From NCBI RefSeq assembly GCF_900129505.1, contig NZ_LT670818.1, positions 6,915,001 to 6,979,000 on the forward strand: a DNA stretch of 64,000 bases, written 5' to 3'. The DNA is from Bradyrhizobium erythrophlei. GTDB lineage: Bacteria > Pseudomonadota > Alphaproteobacteria > Rhizobiales > Xanthobacteraceae. Numbering within the stretch: the stretch's first letter is position 1; every line of letters begins with the position of its first letter. Shown here one piece after another: positions 34,552-43,056 of this stretch. The notes under the pieces are model-generated. The model was not told where the DNA came from. It saw only the letters and a program-made list of their open reading frames with translations, and did no database searches. The position numbers were made by a program, and so were the translations under genes.

Positions 34552-36150
34552 TCAAATGGGCACGCTGTGCGGCCGCTTCACCCGCACCCAGGTCGCCACG
34601 ATCAGGCGGGTCAGGGTGAACGCGGTGAAAACCGTGGTGATGATGCCGATGCCGAGCGTCACGGCGAAGCCGCGCACCGGTCCGGTGCCGATATAGAACA
34701 AGACGGCGGCGGCGATGAAGGTGGTGATGTTGGAATCGAGGATCGTCGACAGCGCGCGCTTGAAACCGGCGTCGATCGCCGAAATCGCGTTGCGGCCGCC
34801 GCGCAATTCCTCGCGGATGCGCTCATAGATCAGGACGTTCGAATCGACGGCGATGCCGACCGTCAGCACGATGCCGGCGATGCCGGGAAGGGTCAGCGTG
34901 GCGTTCAGAAGCGACAGCACGCCGAAGATCATAGCGACGTTGATCGCGACCGCGACGTTGGCGAACACGCCGAACAGTCGGTAGGTCAGGAGCATGAAGA
35001 CGATGACCAGGATCGAGCCCACATAGGCGGCGAGTTCGCCCTTCTCGATCGAATCCTGACCGAGCCCCGGACCGACGGTACGCTCCTCGATCACGGTCAG
35101 CGGCGCCGGCAGCGCGCCGGCGCGCAGCAGGATCGCCAGATCGTTGGCCTGCTGCACGGTGAAACTGCCGGAGATCTGCCCCGAACCGCCGGTAATCGGT
35201 TCGCGGATCACGGGGGCGGAAATCACTTCGTTGTCGAGCACGATCGCAAAGGGCTGCCCGACATTCTCGGACGTCGCCTGCGCGAATTTGCGCGAGCCGG
35301 AGGTGTTGAAGCGGAAACTGACGATCGGCTCGCCCGAGCGCTGGTCGAAGCCGGGCTGCGCGTCGGTCAGATCGCCGCCGGAGACCAGCACCTGCTTCTT
35401 GATCACATAAGGGATCTTCGGCGAGGTCGAACTCATCAGCACTTCGGAATCGGGCGGCACCCTGCCCGCCTGAGCCTGATCCGGCGGCACGGTGGTATCG
35501 ACCATGCGGAATTCCATCTTGGCGGTCTTGCCCAGGAGCTCCTTCAGGCGGGTCGGATCCTGCAACCCCGGCACCTGCACCAGGATGCGGTCGGCACCCT
35601 GCCGCTGGATCACCGGTTCGACGGTGCCGAGCTGGTTGATACGGCGCTCGACGATCTGGATCGATTGTTCGATGGTCTGGCGGACGCGCTCGGTGATGGC
35701 CGCCGGCGGGACCGCCAGGCGGATCAGGCCGCCGCCGGCATCGCTGATTTCCATGCTGCGCTGGCCGTTGGAGCCGAGCAGCCCGCCGAGCGGCTGCGAC
35801 AGCTCCCGCAGCTTGGTCAGCGCGGTCTGCAGATCGGTATCCTTGACGCGAACCTCGACGCTGTCGGGACGCGAGGCGAGGCCGGTATAGCCGATCTTGG
35901 CCTCACGCAGGGCCCGGCGCACGTCGTCGCGGATCTGGTCGAGTTTCTCTTTCTTGACGTAGTTGGAATCGACCTCGAGCAGGAGGTAGGAGCCTCCCTG
36001 CAGGTCGAGGCCGAGCACCAGCCGGCGCTGCGCCCATGCCGGCCAGCCCTTGACGGTCGATTCGGGGAAGAAGTTCGGAACGGCGCAAAGGCACACGACC
36101 AGCGCCGTGAGGATGATCGCCAGCGCCTTCCACCGCGTGAAATACAGCAT
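34552..36150 (-). CDS. secD: Protein translocase subunit SecD
   Basis: A 532-residue SecD: N-terminal transmembrane segment, LVLGLDLQGGSYLLLEVDS in the first periplasmic domain (about 45-63), then the LRDDV-type P1 domain, GVQDP-equivalent loop (VPGLQDPTRLKEL) and five C-terminal transmembrane segments with VDSNVLIYERIREELRGG (SDXNVLI-type motif). Partner of SecF directly downstream and YajC directly upstream (47-bp gap), forming the conserved yajC-secD-secF operon. Confidence 0.97.
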   Translation of the reverse strand: MLYFTRWKALAIILTALVVCLCAVPNFFPESTVKGWPAWAQRRLVLGLDLQGGSYLLLEVDSNYVKKEKLDQIRDDVRRALREAKIGYTGLASRPDSVEVRVKDTDLQTALTKLRELSQPLGGLLGSNGQRSMEISDAGGGLIRLAVPPAAITERVRQTIEQSIQIVERRINQLGTVEPVIQRQGADRILVQVPGLQDPTRLKELLGKTAKMEFRMVDTTVPPDQAQAGRVPPDSEVLMSSTSPKIPYVIKKQVLVSGGDLTDAQPGFDQRSGEPIVSFRFNTSGSRKFAQATSENVGQPFAIVLDNEVISAPVIREPITGGSGQISGSFTVQQANDLAILLRAGALPAPLTVIEERTVGPGLGQDSIEKGELAAYVGSILVIVFMLLTYRLFGVFANVAVAINVAMIFGVLSLLNATLTLPGIAGIVLTVGIAVDSNVLIYERIREELRGGRNAISAIDAGFKRALSTILDSNITTFIAAAVLFYIGTGPVRGFAVTLGIGIITTVFTAFTLTRLIVATWVRVKRPHSVPI

Positions 36151-36197
36151 CGAGTTGACCCGTCAGATTCAGGAGAATGCGGCGCTTAAAGGGAAAG

Positions 36198-36563
36198 CTA
36201 GCTCGCGGACGTCTCGTCCTTGACGGACTCACTCTTGTCCTTCGCCGGCTCGCCCTTGGCGCGCACGCCCGAAATCATCTGCCGCATTTGCCGCACCCGG
36301 ACACCCTCCGAGATTTCGAATTCGATCTGGTCGTCATCGACCACTTTCGTGACCTTGCCGACGAGGCCGCCCGTCGTCACCACGGTGTCGCCGCGGCGGA
36401 TGTTCTTCACGAGTTCGGCGTGGTCCTTCACCTTCTTCTGCTGCGGCCGCAGAATCAGGAAATACATGATCACGAAGATCAGCGCGAAAGGCAGCAGCGA
36501 CATCAACATGCTGTTGGTGTCGCCGGCCCCCGCAGCCTGGGCAAACGCAGGTGTAATCAGCAT
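36198..36563 (-). CDS. yajC: Preprotein translocase accessory protein YajC
   Basis: A 121-residue protein with one transmembrane segment (SMLMSLLPFALIFVIMYFLI, about 17-36) followed by LRPQQKKVKDHAELVKNIRR and GDTVVTTGGLVGKVTKVVDD, the YajC hallmark. It associates with SecDF in the inner membrane. First gene of yajC-secD-secF. The C-terminus is Lys/Ser-rich (AKGEPAKDKSESVKDETSAS). Confidence 0.96.
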   Translation of the reverse strand: MLITPAFAQAAGAGDTNSMLMSLLPFALIFVIMYFLILRPQQKKVKDHAELVKNIRRGDTVVTTGGLVGKVTKVVDDDQIEFEISEGVRVRQMRQMISGVRAKGEPAKDKSESVKDETSAS

Positions 36564-36771
36564 TCGGACGATCCTCGTGAAACGGGCAAGTGGAACAGGA
36601 AGTGAGCCGGCGACGCCGCTCGCGTCGGGCCGGTTCGGGTCAAATTCGCGCGGACTATAGCGGCCGCGGTCCCAATTGCAACGCCGCCCAACCCCTCATT
36701 TGGCATACATTTGAGTGGCTTGCGGCCCACCGCAAGGCCCGATATGGAGGCTTGCGTCAGGAACTCCAAAG

Positions 36772-37728
36772 ATGTCGAAAAAGCCTCCAAAAACAAGAGC
36801 TCGCGCCGCGCGGAAATCGCCTTCAGCCGCGGCAAAACGTCCGGCGGCCACCCCCGAACATGACACCCCCGAAAGGATCGCGCGTGCGCTCGAAGCGATC
36901 GCGGCGCAGCTCTCCGCGGCCTCGCCCGCCTCCGACGCTATCAGTTCATTTGCCGGTGCCGACGCCTTCGTCTGGCACCCCGATGGCCGGCTGGCGCCGG
37001 TTCCGCGCGTCAGCCGCGTCGATCTCGGCCTGCTCAAGGGGATCGACCGGATGCGCGACATCCTGATCGAGAATACCGAGCGTTTCGCCGACGGGCTTCC
37101 CGCCAACAACGCGCTGCTGTGGGGCGCGCGCGGCATGGGGAAATCCTCGCTGGTCAAGGCGACCCATGCCAGCATCAACCTCAACCGCAAGCCCGCCGAC
37201 CGCCTGAAGCTGATCGAGATCCATCGCGAGGATATCGAAAGCCTGCCGGCGCTGATGGACCGCCTGCGCGCCTCCGATTTCCATTTCATCGTGTTCTGCG
37301 ACGACCTGTCGTTCGACGGCAACGACGCCTCCTACAAGTCACTGAAAGCGGTGCTGGAAGGCGGCATCGAGGGCCGGCCGGAAAATGTCATCCTCTACGC
37401 CACCTCCAACCGCAGGCATCTCTTGGCGCGCGACATGATCGAGAACGAGCGCTCGACCGCGATCAATCCCGGCGAGGCGGTCGAGGAAAAGGTCTCGCTC
37501 TCGGACCGCTTCGGACTGTGGCTCGGCTTTCACCGCTGCAGCCAGGATGAATACCTTGCGATGGTGAAGGGCTATTGCGGCCATTTCGGCATCAGGATTG
37601 CCGACGAAGAGCTCGAGCACGAAGCGCTGGAATGGTCGACCACGCGCGGCTCGCGCTCCGGCCGAGTCGCCTGGCAGTTCACCCAGGAACTGGCGGGACG
37701 GCTGGGCGTGAGATTGAGCGGGAAGTAG
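36772..37728 (+). CDS. DUF815 AAA-type ATPase
   Basis: A 318-residue ATPase: a basic N-terminal region (KKPPKTRARAARKSPSAAAK), an Ala-rich helical stretch, then the DUF815 core with Walker A GARGMGKSSLVKA (about 122-134), Walker B FHFIVFCDDLSF (about 167-178) and the sensor ILYATSNRRHLL. DUF815 proteins are AAA+ relatives that often lie beside the yajC-secDF genes in alphaproteobacteria; function unestablished. The start at 36772 is preferred because a longer frame adds unrelated sequence. Divergent from yajC. Confidence 0.88.
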   Translation: MSKKPPKTRARAARKSPSAAAKRPAATPEHDTPERIARALEAIAAQLSAASPASDAISSFAGADAFVWHPDGRLAPVPRVSRVDLGLLKGIDRMRDILIENTERFADGLPANNALLWGARGMGKSSLVKATHASINLNRKPADRLKLIEIHREDIESLPALMDRLRASDFHFIVFCDDLSFDGNDASYKSLKAVLEGGIEGRPENVILYATSNRRHLLARDMIENERSTAINPGEAVEEKVSLSDRFGLWLGFHRCSQDEYLAMVKGYCGHFGIRIADEELEHEALEWSTTRGSRSGRVAWQFTQELAGRLGVRLSGK

Positions 37729-37766
37729 CTGTTAGCAAACGCACTCGTTCGGCCTTGATAATGACT

Positions 37767-38245
37767 GTCACCCTCCGCGAAAGCGGAGGATCCAGTACGC
37801 CGCGGCTTCTCGGCTCAATCGCTGCCGCCTCTGGAATACTAGGTCGCCCGGTCAAGCCGGGCGATGACAGTTGTGGGTGGGGACGCAGATGACAGTTGTG
37901 GGTGTGGACACAGTTGAGCCAGCAACGTCGCTTGGCTCGCGCACCGACCCCGGAATACCAAGTCGCGCGGTCAAGCCGGCGATGTTTCATCAAGTGTCAT
38001 CCTCCGCGAAAGCGGAGGATCCAGTACGCCGCGGCTTCACGACTCAATCGCTGCCGCCTCTGGAGCCCGGTCAAGCCGGGCGATGACAGTTGTGGGTGGG
38101 GACGCAGATGACAGTTGTGGGTGGGGACGCAGATGACAGTTGTGGGTGTGGACACGATTGAGCCAGCAACGTCGCTTGGCTCACGCACCGACTCCGGAAT
38201 ACCAAGTCGCGCGGTCAAGCCGGGCGATGACAGTTGTGGGTGTGG
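37767..38245. repeat. Composite repeat: two GCGAAAGCGG elements plus 25-bp tandem units
   Basis: Two copies (from 37767 and 37996) of an element beginning TCACCCTCCGCGAAAGCGG or TCATCCTCCGCGAAAGCGG and ending CGGTCAAGCCGGGCGATGAC. Between and after them, a unit GATGACAGTTGTGGGTGGGG plus ACGCA is repeated about twice near 37862 and three times from 38082. A segment beginning GAGCCAGCAACGTCGCTTGG occurs twice (37899 and 38161). The whole looks like a partial segmental duplication of dispersed repeats. No gene in 37729-38275. Confidence 0.75.
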
Positions 38246-38275
38246 GCGTGGGGCGACCGGCCCCAACGTCAGCGC

Positions 38276-39652
38276 TCACGCGCCGTTGAGGAATTGAAGT
38301 GGGTCAACCGGGGTGGATCCTTTGCGGATCTCGAAGTGGAGCTGCGGCGACCCCACCTCGCCCGATTGACCCGACTTGGCAATGACCTGGCCGCGCTTGA
38401 TCGTATCGCCGCGCTTCACCAGCAGTTCACTCGCATGGGCATATGCGGTGACGTACCCGTTGGCGTGCCGAACCAGGACCAGATTGCCGTAACCCTTGAG
38501 CTCGTTGCCGGAATAGGCCACGATGCCGTCTTCCGCCGCCTTCACTGGCGTCCCCTCGGGCACGGCCAGATTGATACCGTCGTTCGACTTGCCGTTGGTC
38601 TTGGCGCCGTAGCTCGTAATCACCTTGCCGCGCACCGGCCAACGGAATGTCGGCAGCGCCCCGGTCGCCTCGGCGGCCTTGACCGGGCTTTCGGCGGAGG
38701 GCTCTTCGACCTTCGTCGTCGCCTGGGCGAGCCGCGCGGTTTGCGGCGGACCCGCCGTCACCGCGGCCAGTTTGGTAGCGGGCGGCGCCAGGGCCACGGC
38801 AGGCTGGGCAATGGCGACCGCGGCCGGCTGCGCCACGGGCGCAACCGCGGCGGTCTTTGCACCCGGCACCGTCAGCCTGGTGCCGAGCTTGAGCTTCGCC
38901 TGGGGGTCGAGACCGTTGGCTCTCGCGAGTTCGGCGACGGGAATGTGGTTGTGACGGGCGATGCTGAGCAGCGTGTCGCCGCGATTGACGAAATGAACGG
39001 CAGGCGGCGCGCTGGCGGCGGCAACGGCCCGGCTCGCGGGCGCGACCGCAACTGGCGGCGCAAGCGCCGGCGAAGCCGCGGGCGCCGCAACGGCAACGGC
39101 AACGGCAGACTCATGCGGAATGATCAACTGCTGGCCCGGCGACAGAACGCGCGGCCCCTTGTAGCCATTGGCCTGCATGATCGCGGCCGGCGTCACATGG
39201 TACCGGCGCGCCAGTATATCCACGGTATCGCTGGTACCGACGATGATCGTGGTGCCGGCGCGGCCCGGGGCGCGGGCTGCCGCGACCGAACGCGGCGCGA
39301 CGGTCCCCGTGGTCTCGATCGGACGCGGCGGGGTCGGCGCATAGGAGGCGAGCCCCCGCCCTCCTCCGGACACGCCACCACCGGCCGGCGGATAGCTCTG
39401 GGGTGCGGCGATCGGCGGCGGCAGGGCCTGCGACTGGTATTGCGGTTGCGGGCGGGAATATTGCGGCGGTTCGCGGCGTTCGACCGCGGCGGGTGGTACC
39501 GAACCGGTGGCTTCCGGCTGCGAGGCAAAGGGATTCTGCGAGAGGCGCGTCTGCATATCGGCGCTGCAGCCCGCGAACCCGAACGACATCAGCGCCAGCA
39601 CCGCGACGTGCGGTACGCGACGCGAGCAAAGCAACTCGACGATACGGGACAT
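38276..39652 (-). CDS. LysM/M23-fold lipoprotein, NlpD-like
   Basis: A 458-residue outer-membrane lipoprotein: lipobox SFGFAGC (Cys at about residue 28), two LysM repeats (about 155-200: VGTSDTVDILARRYHVTPAA; and 246-290: FVNRGDTLLSIARHNHIPVA), and a C-terminal M23/LytM domain (about 340-455). The LytM metal-binding HXXXD is replaced by Asn residues (SNDGINLAVPEG), while AYAHAS and QLHFEIR keep His. Loss of the first metal ligands suggests an inactive LytM that activates amidases, as in NlpD/EnvC. Its position after pcm and surE matches the NlpD locus. It spans the usual length with a long Ala/Pro-rich linker. Confidence 0.9.
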   Translation of the reverse strand: MSRIVELLCSRRVPHVAVLALMSFGFAGCSADMQTRLSQNPFASQPEATGSVPPAAVERREPPQYSRPQPQYQSQALPPPIAAPQSYPPAGGGVSGGGRGLASYAPTPPRPIETTGTVAPRSVAAARAPGRAGTTIIVGTSDTVDILARRYHVTPAAIMQANGYKGPRVLSPGQQLIIPHESAVAVAVAAPAASPALAPPVAVAPASRAVAAASAPPAVHFVNRGDTLLSIARHNHIPVAELARANGLDPQAKLKLGTRLTVPGAKTAAVAPVAQPAAVAIAQPAVALAPPATKLAAVTAGPPQTARLAQATTKVEEPSAESPVKAAEATGALPTFRWPVRGKVITSYGAKTNGKSNDGINLAVPEGTPVKAAEDGIVAYSGNELKGYGNLVLVRHANGYVTAYAHASELLVKRGDTIKRGQVIAKSGQSGEVGSPQLHFEIRKGSTPVDPLQFLNGA

Positions 39653-39806
39653 GGTTACTCACTCGTACGCAACAAATATCTTTTTTGAGTAAACACGTCC
39701 CCAGTAAACAACCGCTTAACCCAGCGAAATCCTTACACTCCGGAGGGGAGGCAATCCGGGGGTGTAGCGGATGTCCCCTCGATCACTCGGCGCACCGAGG
39801 TGAGGC

Positions 39807-40457
39807 CTACAGCTCGCGGGCGATACCCGGCAGGGCCGGCACGAAGCGGACGTCCACCAGCTCCCGGCGATCGAAACCGGCGTCGGTCCTGACGACGCGG
39901 ACCAGGGTCTGGGTGCCGTGGTGCGGACCGACCGGCACGATCAGGATGCCCGCCGGCTCGAGCCGCTCCAGAAGCGCCTCGGGGATCTGCTCCATTGCCG
40001 CCGTCACGATGATGCGATCGAACGTGCCGGCGCCGGGCGGAATGTCGTAGCCGTCCCCCAGCAATACCTCGACATTGTCGTAGCCGAGCTTTTGAAGCCG
40101 CATGCGGGCGGCATCGGCCAGCGTCCGATAGCGTTCGACCGTCAGGACATGCGAGCAAAGCCGCGACAGGATGGCGGCCTGGTAGCCGGAGCCGGTGCCG
40201 ATCTCGAGCACCCGGTGCTGTCTCTGCAACTGCAGCTGTTCGGTCATATAGGCCACCACGAAGGGCTGGCTGATGGTCTGTCCGCAGGCGATGCCGAGCG
40301 CCGAGTCGCGGTACGCATAGCCCCGATCGGCCGGATCCACGAAGACCTCGCGCGGCACCTCTTCCATGGCGCGCAGCACCGCCTGGTCGCTGATGCCGCG
40401 TCGCCGCAGGGTCAGCTGAAACATCATTTTTTCCGGCGGATTTGGTACGGCGGCCAT
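39807..40457 (-). CDS. pcm: Protein-L-isoaspartate O-methyltransferase
   Basis: A 216-residue methyltransferase that repairs isoaspartyl residues using SAM. Motifs: [20 protein letters not shown] (post-motif), [15 protein letters not shown] (SAM site, about 82-96), EVLLGDGYD and [19 protein letters not shown]. It lies upstream of the NlpD-like gene. In many alphaproteobacteria surE lies immediately upstream of pcm; here they are separated by a 2.6-kb insertion of accessory DNA. Confidence 0.95.
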   Translation of the reverse strand: MAAVPNPPEKMMFQLTLRRRGISDQAVLRAMEEVPREVFVDPADRGYAYRDSALGIACGQTISQPFVVAYMTEQLQLQRQHRVLEIGTGSGYQAAILSRLCSHVLTVERYRTLADAARMRLQKLGYDNVEVLLGDGYDIPPGAGTFDRIIVTAAMEQIPEALLERLEPAGILIVPVGPHHGTQTLVRVVRTDAGFDRRELVDVRFVPALPGIAREL

Positions 40458-40575
40458 GACAATCCCTTGAGCGGCCCAATTCCTGAGCAGGACTGCGGCG
40501 CAGTCCGGGGGCAGTATGTTGCAAGATCGACTGCGTCCTTAGGGAAAATTCTCCGTAAACGGGCGTTCCCGTCAG

Positions 40576-40600
40576 GGAACCAGCGTTCTACCTTGGCGTT
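40576..40600 (+). promoter_or_regulatory. EcfG-type general-stress promoter
   Basis: GGAAC (40576-40580), a 16-base spacer and CGTT (40597-40600) match the consensus for EcfG-type sigma factors in alphaproteobacteria (GGAAC-N16/17-CGTT). The next gene downstream is the receiver protein at 40729, 128 bases away. No better candidate was found elsewhere in the window. Whether EcfG actually uses it is inference. Confidence 0.65.
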
Positions 40601-40728
40601 GTGGGCGTGGGCAATCGATCTCCTGCTCGAGACCCGCGAGTGGCGCGGGCAGCGTTTCACTACACGTTGACATTGCGCCGGGTGGCGTTATTTGCGATCC
40701 TGTACGTGGGACGGGCAAGGACAATCTC

Positions 40729-41106
40729 ATGACTGCGACGCGAGCGCCGGGCGCTTCTGTCTTCCTCGTCGAAGACGAGGTCATGATCAGGATGATGGTC
40801 GCCGACATGCTGGAAGAGCTGGGGTTTCGCATCGCGGCCGAGGCGGGCGAAATCAACGAGGCGATCCGGCTCGCTCAAAGCACCGAGTTCGACCTCGCCA
40901 TCCTCGATGTCAACGTCAACGGCAAGGTGATTTCCCCGGTTGCCGACCTGATTACGGCGCGCAACCGCCCCTTCATCTTCGCGACCGGCTATGGCTCCTC
41001 GGGCCTGCCGGAAGAATACCGCGACCGCCCCGCGCTGCAAAAACCCTTCCAGCTCGAAACCCTGGCGCGGATGATCGACAGCACGCTCAAGAGCGCGACG
41101 GTCTAG
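40729..41106 (+). CDS. Orphan single-domain response regulator
   Basis: A 125-residue receiver with no output domain. Acidic pair E15-D16, phosphoacceptor Asp60 (LAILDVNVNG), Thr86 (FATGYGSS) and Lys105 (QKPFQLE) complete the active site. Such single-domain regulators act by protein contact, phosphate relay or as sinks. A probable EcfG promoter lies upstream, and orphan receivers do take part in the alphaproteobacterial general stress response, so a link is plausible; no kinase is adjacent. A REP palindrome follows at 41158. Confidence 0.9.
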   Translation: MTATRAPGASVFLVEDEVMIRMMVADMLEELGFRIAAEAGEINEAIRLAQSTEFDLAILDVNVNGKVISPVADLITARNRPFIFATGYGSSGLPEEYRDRPALQKPFQLETLARMIDSTLKSATV

Positions 41107-41157
41107 ATAGCTACATCAGCATAACCGCTGTCGTTCCGCAAACGCAGGGAGGCAGTC

Positions 41158-41190
41158 GTAGGGCGGATTAGCCGCAGGCGTAATCCGCCG
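41158..41190. repeat. REP palindrome, left flank of transposase relic
   Basis: GTAGGGCGGATTAGCCGCAG followed by GCGTAATCCGCC. It is inverted relative to the copy at 41757 and resembles the REP copies at 15278-16998. The two flank the REP-associated transposase relic. Confidence 0.85.
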
Positions 41191-41207
41191 CATGCGATCG
41201 CACAAAA

Positions 41208-41715
41208 TCATCGTCGTTCACCGAAGTCGTCGTCGTTCGTTGCAACATCGCCGCCCCAATCAAACGGAAATAATCCCGCGCGCGCATCGCGATGAAACGA
41301 GGAATACGGCCAGTCGCGCACGCGCGTAACGAGGCCGTGCTTGAGCGGGTTGATATGGCAATATTCGACGTGGCGCGCATAGTCGGCCTCGTCGCGGATC
41401 AGATGCTCCCAGAAACGCCGCTGCCAGATCCCGCGCTCATTGCGCGCAAGGCGAACGGCGCTGCGCCGCTCCCGTTTCGGCAGCGCTTTCGCGAACCGGG
41501 TCTTGATCAGCCGCCAACGCGTGGAGAAATCGCAATCACCGGGAGGCAGTTTCCAGATCGCGTGCAGATGATCCGGCAGGACGACGATTGCGTCGATCGC
41601 AAAGCGCTGGCTCGCGCGCGTCGCCGCGACCGCCTCGCCCAAGCCGCCGCTCCAACAGGTTGACCGTGAAGAACCAGCATCCGCCCGGAACGAACGCGCG
41701 ACGATAATTCGACAT
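41208..41715 (-). pseudogene. REP-associated tyrosine transposase (RAYT), frameshifted
   Basis: A Y1-transposase-family protein used to move REP palindromes. The N-terminus from ATG 41715 reads MSNYRRAFVPGGCWFFTVNL followed by LERRL; the remainder, AIVVLPDHLHAIWKLPPGDC, then RWRLIKTRFA, HVEYCHINPLKHGLV and WPYSSFHR, is in another frame. The HLH of LPDHLHAIW is the metal-binding HUH motif, and YCHINP precedes the expected C-terminal motif. The two parts join near 41638-41650, and about 15 residues present in intact relatives are missing, so an internal deletion shifted the frame. Flanked by inverted REPs at 41158 and 41757. Confidence 0.82.
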
Positions 41716-41756
41716 GAGGCGCAGGATAGCAGATGATGCATTGGTCTTTAACTGAG

Positions 41757-41792
41757 CGGCGGATTGCGCCTGCGGCTAATCCGCCCTACGGG
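41757..41792. repeat. REP palindrome, right flank of transposase relic
   Basis: GGCGGATTGCGCCTGCGGCT followed by AATCCGCCCTACGG, the inverted partner of 41158. The toxin C-terminal fragment begins immediately after it. Confidence 0.85.
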
Positions 41793-41947
41793 CTGCCACG
41801 GGTATCGCTACGATCAATGTTCCAGCAGGCACCACAATTTACCAAGGTTTTGCAGGGCCGCAGTCAACGGGCGTCGGAGAACTTCTAGGAGGAGGAAGTC
41901 AAGTCTACATCCCATATGTCGACCCAGTATGGTTGAATAGGCAATGA
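41792..41947 (+). pseudogene. C-terminal fragment of a polymorphic-toxin-like protein
   Basis: An open frame from just after the REP encodes VPAGTTIYQGFAGPQSTGVG, then ELLGGGSQVYIPYVDPVWLN and RQ. The pattern PAGTTIY.G.A..Q...GELLGGG.QVYIP.VDP.WL resembles the extreme C-termini of secreted polymorphic or contact-dependent toxins. No start and no N-terminal region remain; the frame closes at a stop within the REP. The stop overlaps the next gene's start (ATGA). Probably the remains of a toxin gene whose 5' part was lost at the REP/RAYT. Confidence 0.6.
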
Positions 41948-42234
41948 CCCAAGTTAACGAATCGGAACGCATGCTGCGAGACGCGCTTACGAAGGCAAGA
42001 ATGTTGTTGGAAGATGTAGGGGAGACCAATTGGTCCGCTCGGCTACGCGAGGCGGCGGAGAAGTCGCCGATTGATCTAACAGCCATAAGATCGTGGTTTG
42101 GGGGCATGGGGTCATTCAACGACGTACTCATTGCACGCGTAAATGGTCATCGCATCGAGCCTCTCGACGAGAAGACGAAAAATGATTTGCTCAATAAGCT
42201 CCGGAGGCAGATTTACGAACTCTCTGCAACTTAA
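41944..42234 (+). CDS. Probable immunity protein of a lost toxin
   Basis: A 96-residue, helix-rich, AT-rich protein: ERMLRDALTKARMLLEDVGE, TNWSARLREAAEKSP, AIRSWFGGMGSFNDVLIARV. The SWFGGMGSFNDV segment resembles small bacterial proteins that I believe are classed as DUF6966. Its start overlaps the end of the toxin-like fragment, the standard toxin-immunity order. It therefore looks like an orphan immunity gene retained after toxin loss. No signal peptide. Composition is unlike the neighbouring housekeeping genes. Confidence 0.65.
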   Translation: MTQVNESERMLRDALTKARMLLEDVGETNWSARLREAAEKSPIDLTAIRSWFGGMGSFNDVLIARVNGHRIEPLDEKTKNDLLNKLRRQIYELSAT

Positions 42235-42339
42235 TATAAGAGAGTTCGTGGCCCGTAGCCCAAGAAGTTACGCAGTGCACTCAATCGTCTCGGCGCGTCG
42301 GGCCAACCTCTGCTTGATCCGGGCTGCCGGCCCATGCCC

Positions 42340-42870
42340 CCCGGAGATTTGCGCGTAAAATCTAATTTCTCCAGCCGAATCAAGCTGATTCTACCTGTCC
42401 AGTCCCGCTTGAAAAAATATTCTGATTTTCCGAAATCGCAAATCACCTTATACCGCGGCCGTCCACCCCACTCGAGGGGCGTATCGCGATCGTCACGGAC
42501 GCGGGGCTGGATGCGATGGACGCTGCAAGCGCCTTTGACGAGCGGCGCGTGAGGCGGACGGCAAAATCGTGTGGTCCTGACGCCTCGACGCTGGCGTCAA
42601 GTTGGCAGCTAAGGCGCTGCCAGCGACGGTGACAAAAAAGCCCGATCGCCGGGGAGAGTACGAAGGAAACCGTTAAAACCATTGCGTGCGGGGATGCCGG
42701 GTGATTTCCGGTGCGACCGCTGTGAATACTCGTGTGCATCTTGCACTACCACTTCGCACACGAGGCTGCGGGTGCACTGGGCACCCGGCATTCCCCACGC
42801 CCTCCTTGGGGCGGAAGATGCATCAACACCTCGGGCGCGTCGCGCTGCGAGAGTTTTACGCGTGTGTTGA
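42340..42870 (+). repeat. Dispersed 0.5-kb repeat, plus orientation
   Basis: A non-coding repeat containing AAAATATTCTGATTTTCCGA, GGACGCGGGGCTGGATGCGA plus TGGACGCT, GGTCCTGACGCCTCGACGCT and CCGGGGAGAGTACGAAGGAA. The same succession occurs in the opposite direction at 62600-63180. Open frames across it are out of register and lack family similarity. The stretch 42235-42339 upstream is also non-coding. Confidence 0.75.
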
Positions 42871-42893
42871 AGGGTCATGCGCATGTGTCGAAA

Positions 42894-43006
42894 CGTCATT
42901 GCGAGCGCAGCGACTTGTCCGCCGTAGCTCGAAGAGCGAAGGCGGAAGCAATCCACTCTTTCCTTTTGTTGCACGATGGATTGCTTCGCTTCGCTCGCAA
43001 TGACGA
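42894..43006. repeat. Dispersed GTCATTGCGAGC element
   Basis: CGTCATTGCGAGCGCAGCGA begins, and TTCGCTCGCAATGACG ends, an element with inverted termini; the middle contains GAAGCAATCC and GGATTGCTTC, also inverted. Typical short dispersed element between a repeat and the convergent surE. Confidence 0.75.
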
Positions 43007-43056
43007 ATTAATTTGCGTGGCTGTTTGAAAATTGAATCCGCGATGTGACCGATAAT

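Noticed and set aside
34567..36189. 540-codon frame opposite secD
   Set aside because: Antisense shadow; SecD on the minus strand is unambiguous.
42680..42790. Possible cobalamin riboswitch (GGTGATTTCCGGTGCGACCGCTG)
   Set aside because: It lies inside the dispersed repeat, recurs in altered form at 62600-63180, and precedes no B12-related gene; the core B12 box is not convincing.
40729..43056. Genomic island or prophage between pcm and surE
   Set aside because: There is no integrase, attachment site or phage gene; the content fits piecemeal accumulation of repeats and relics.
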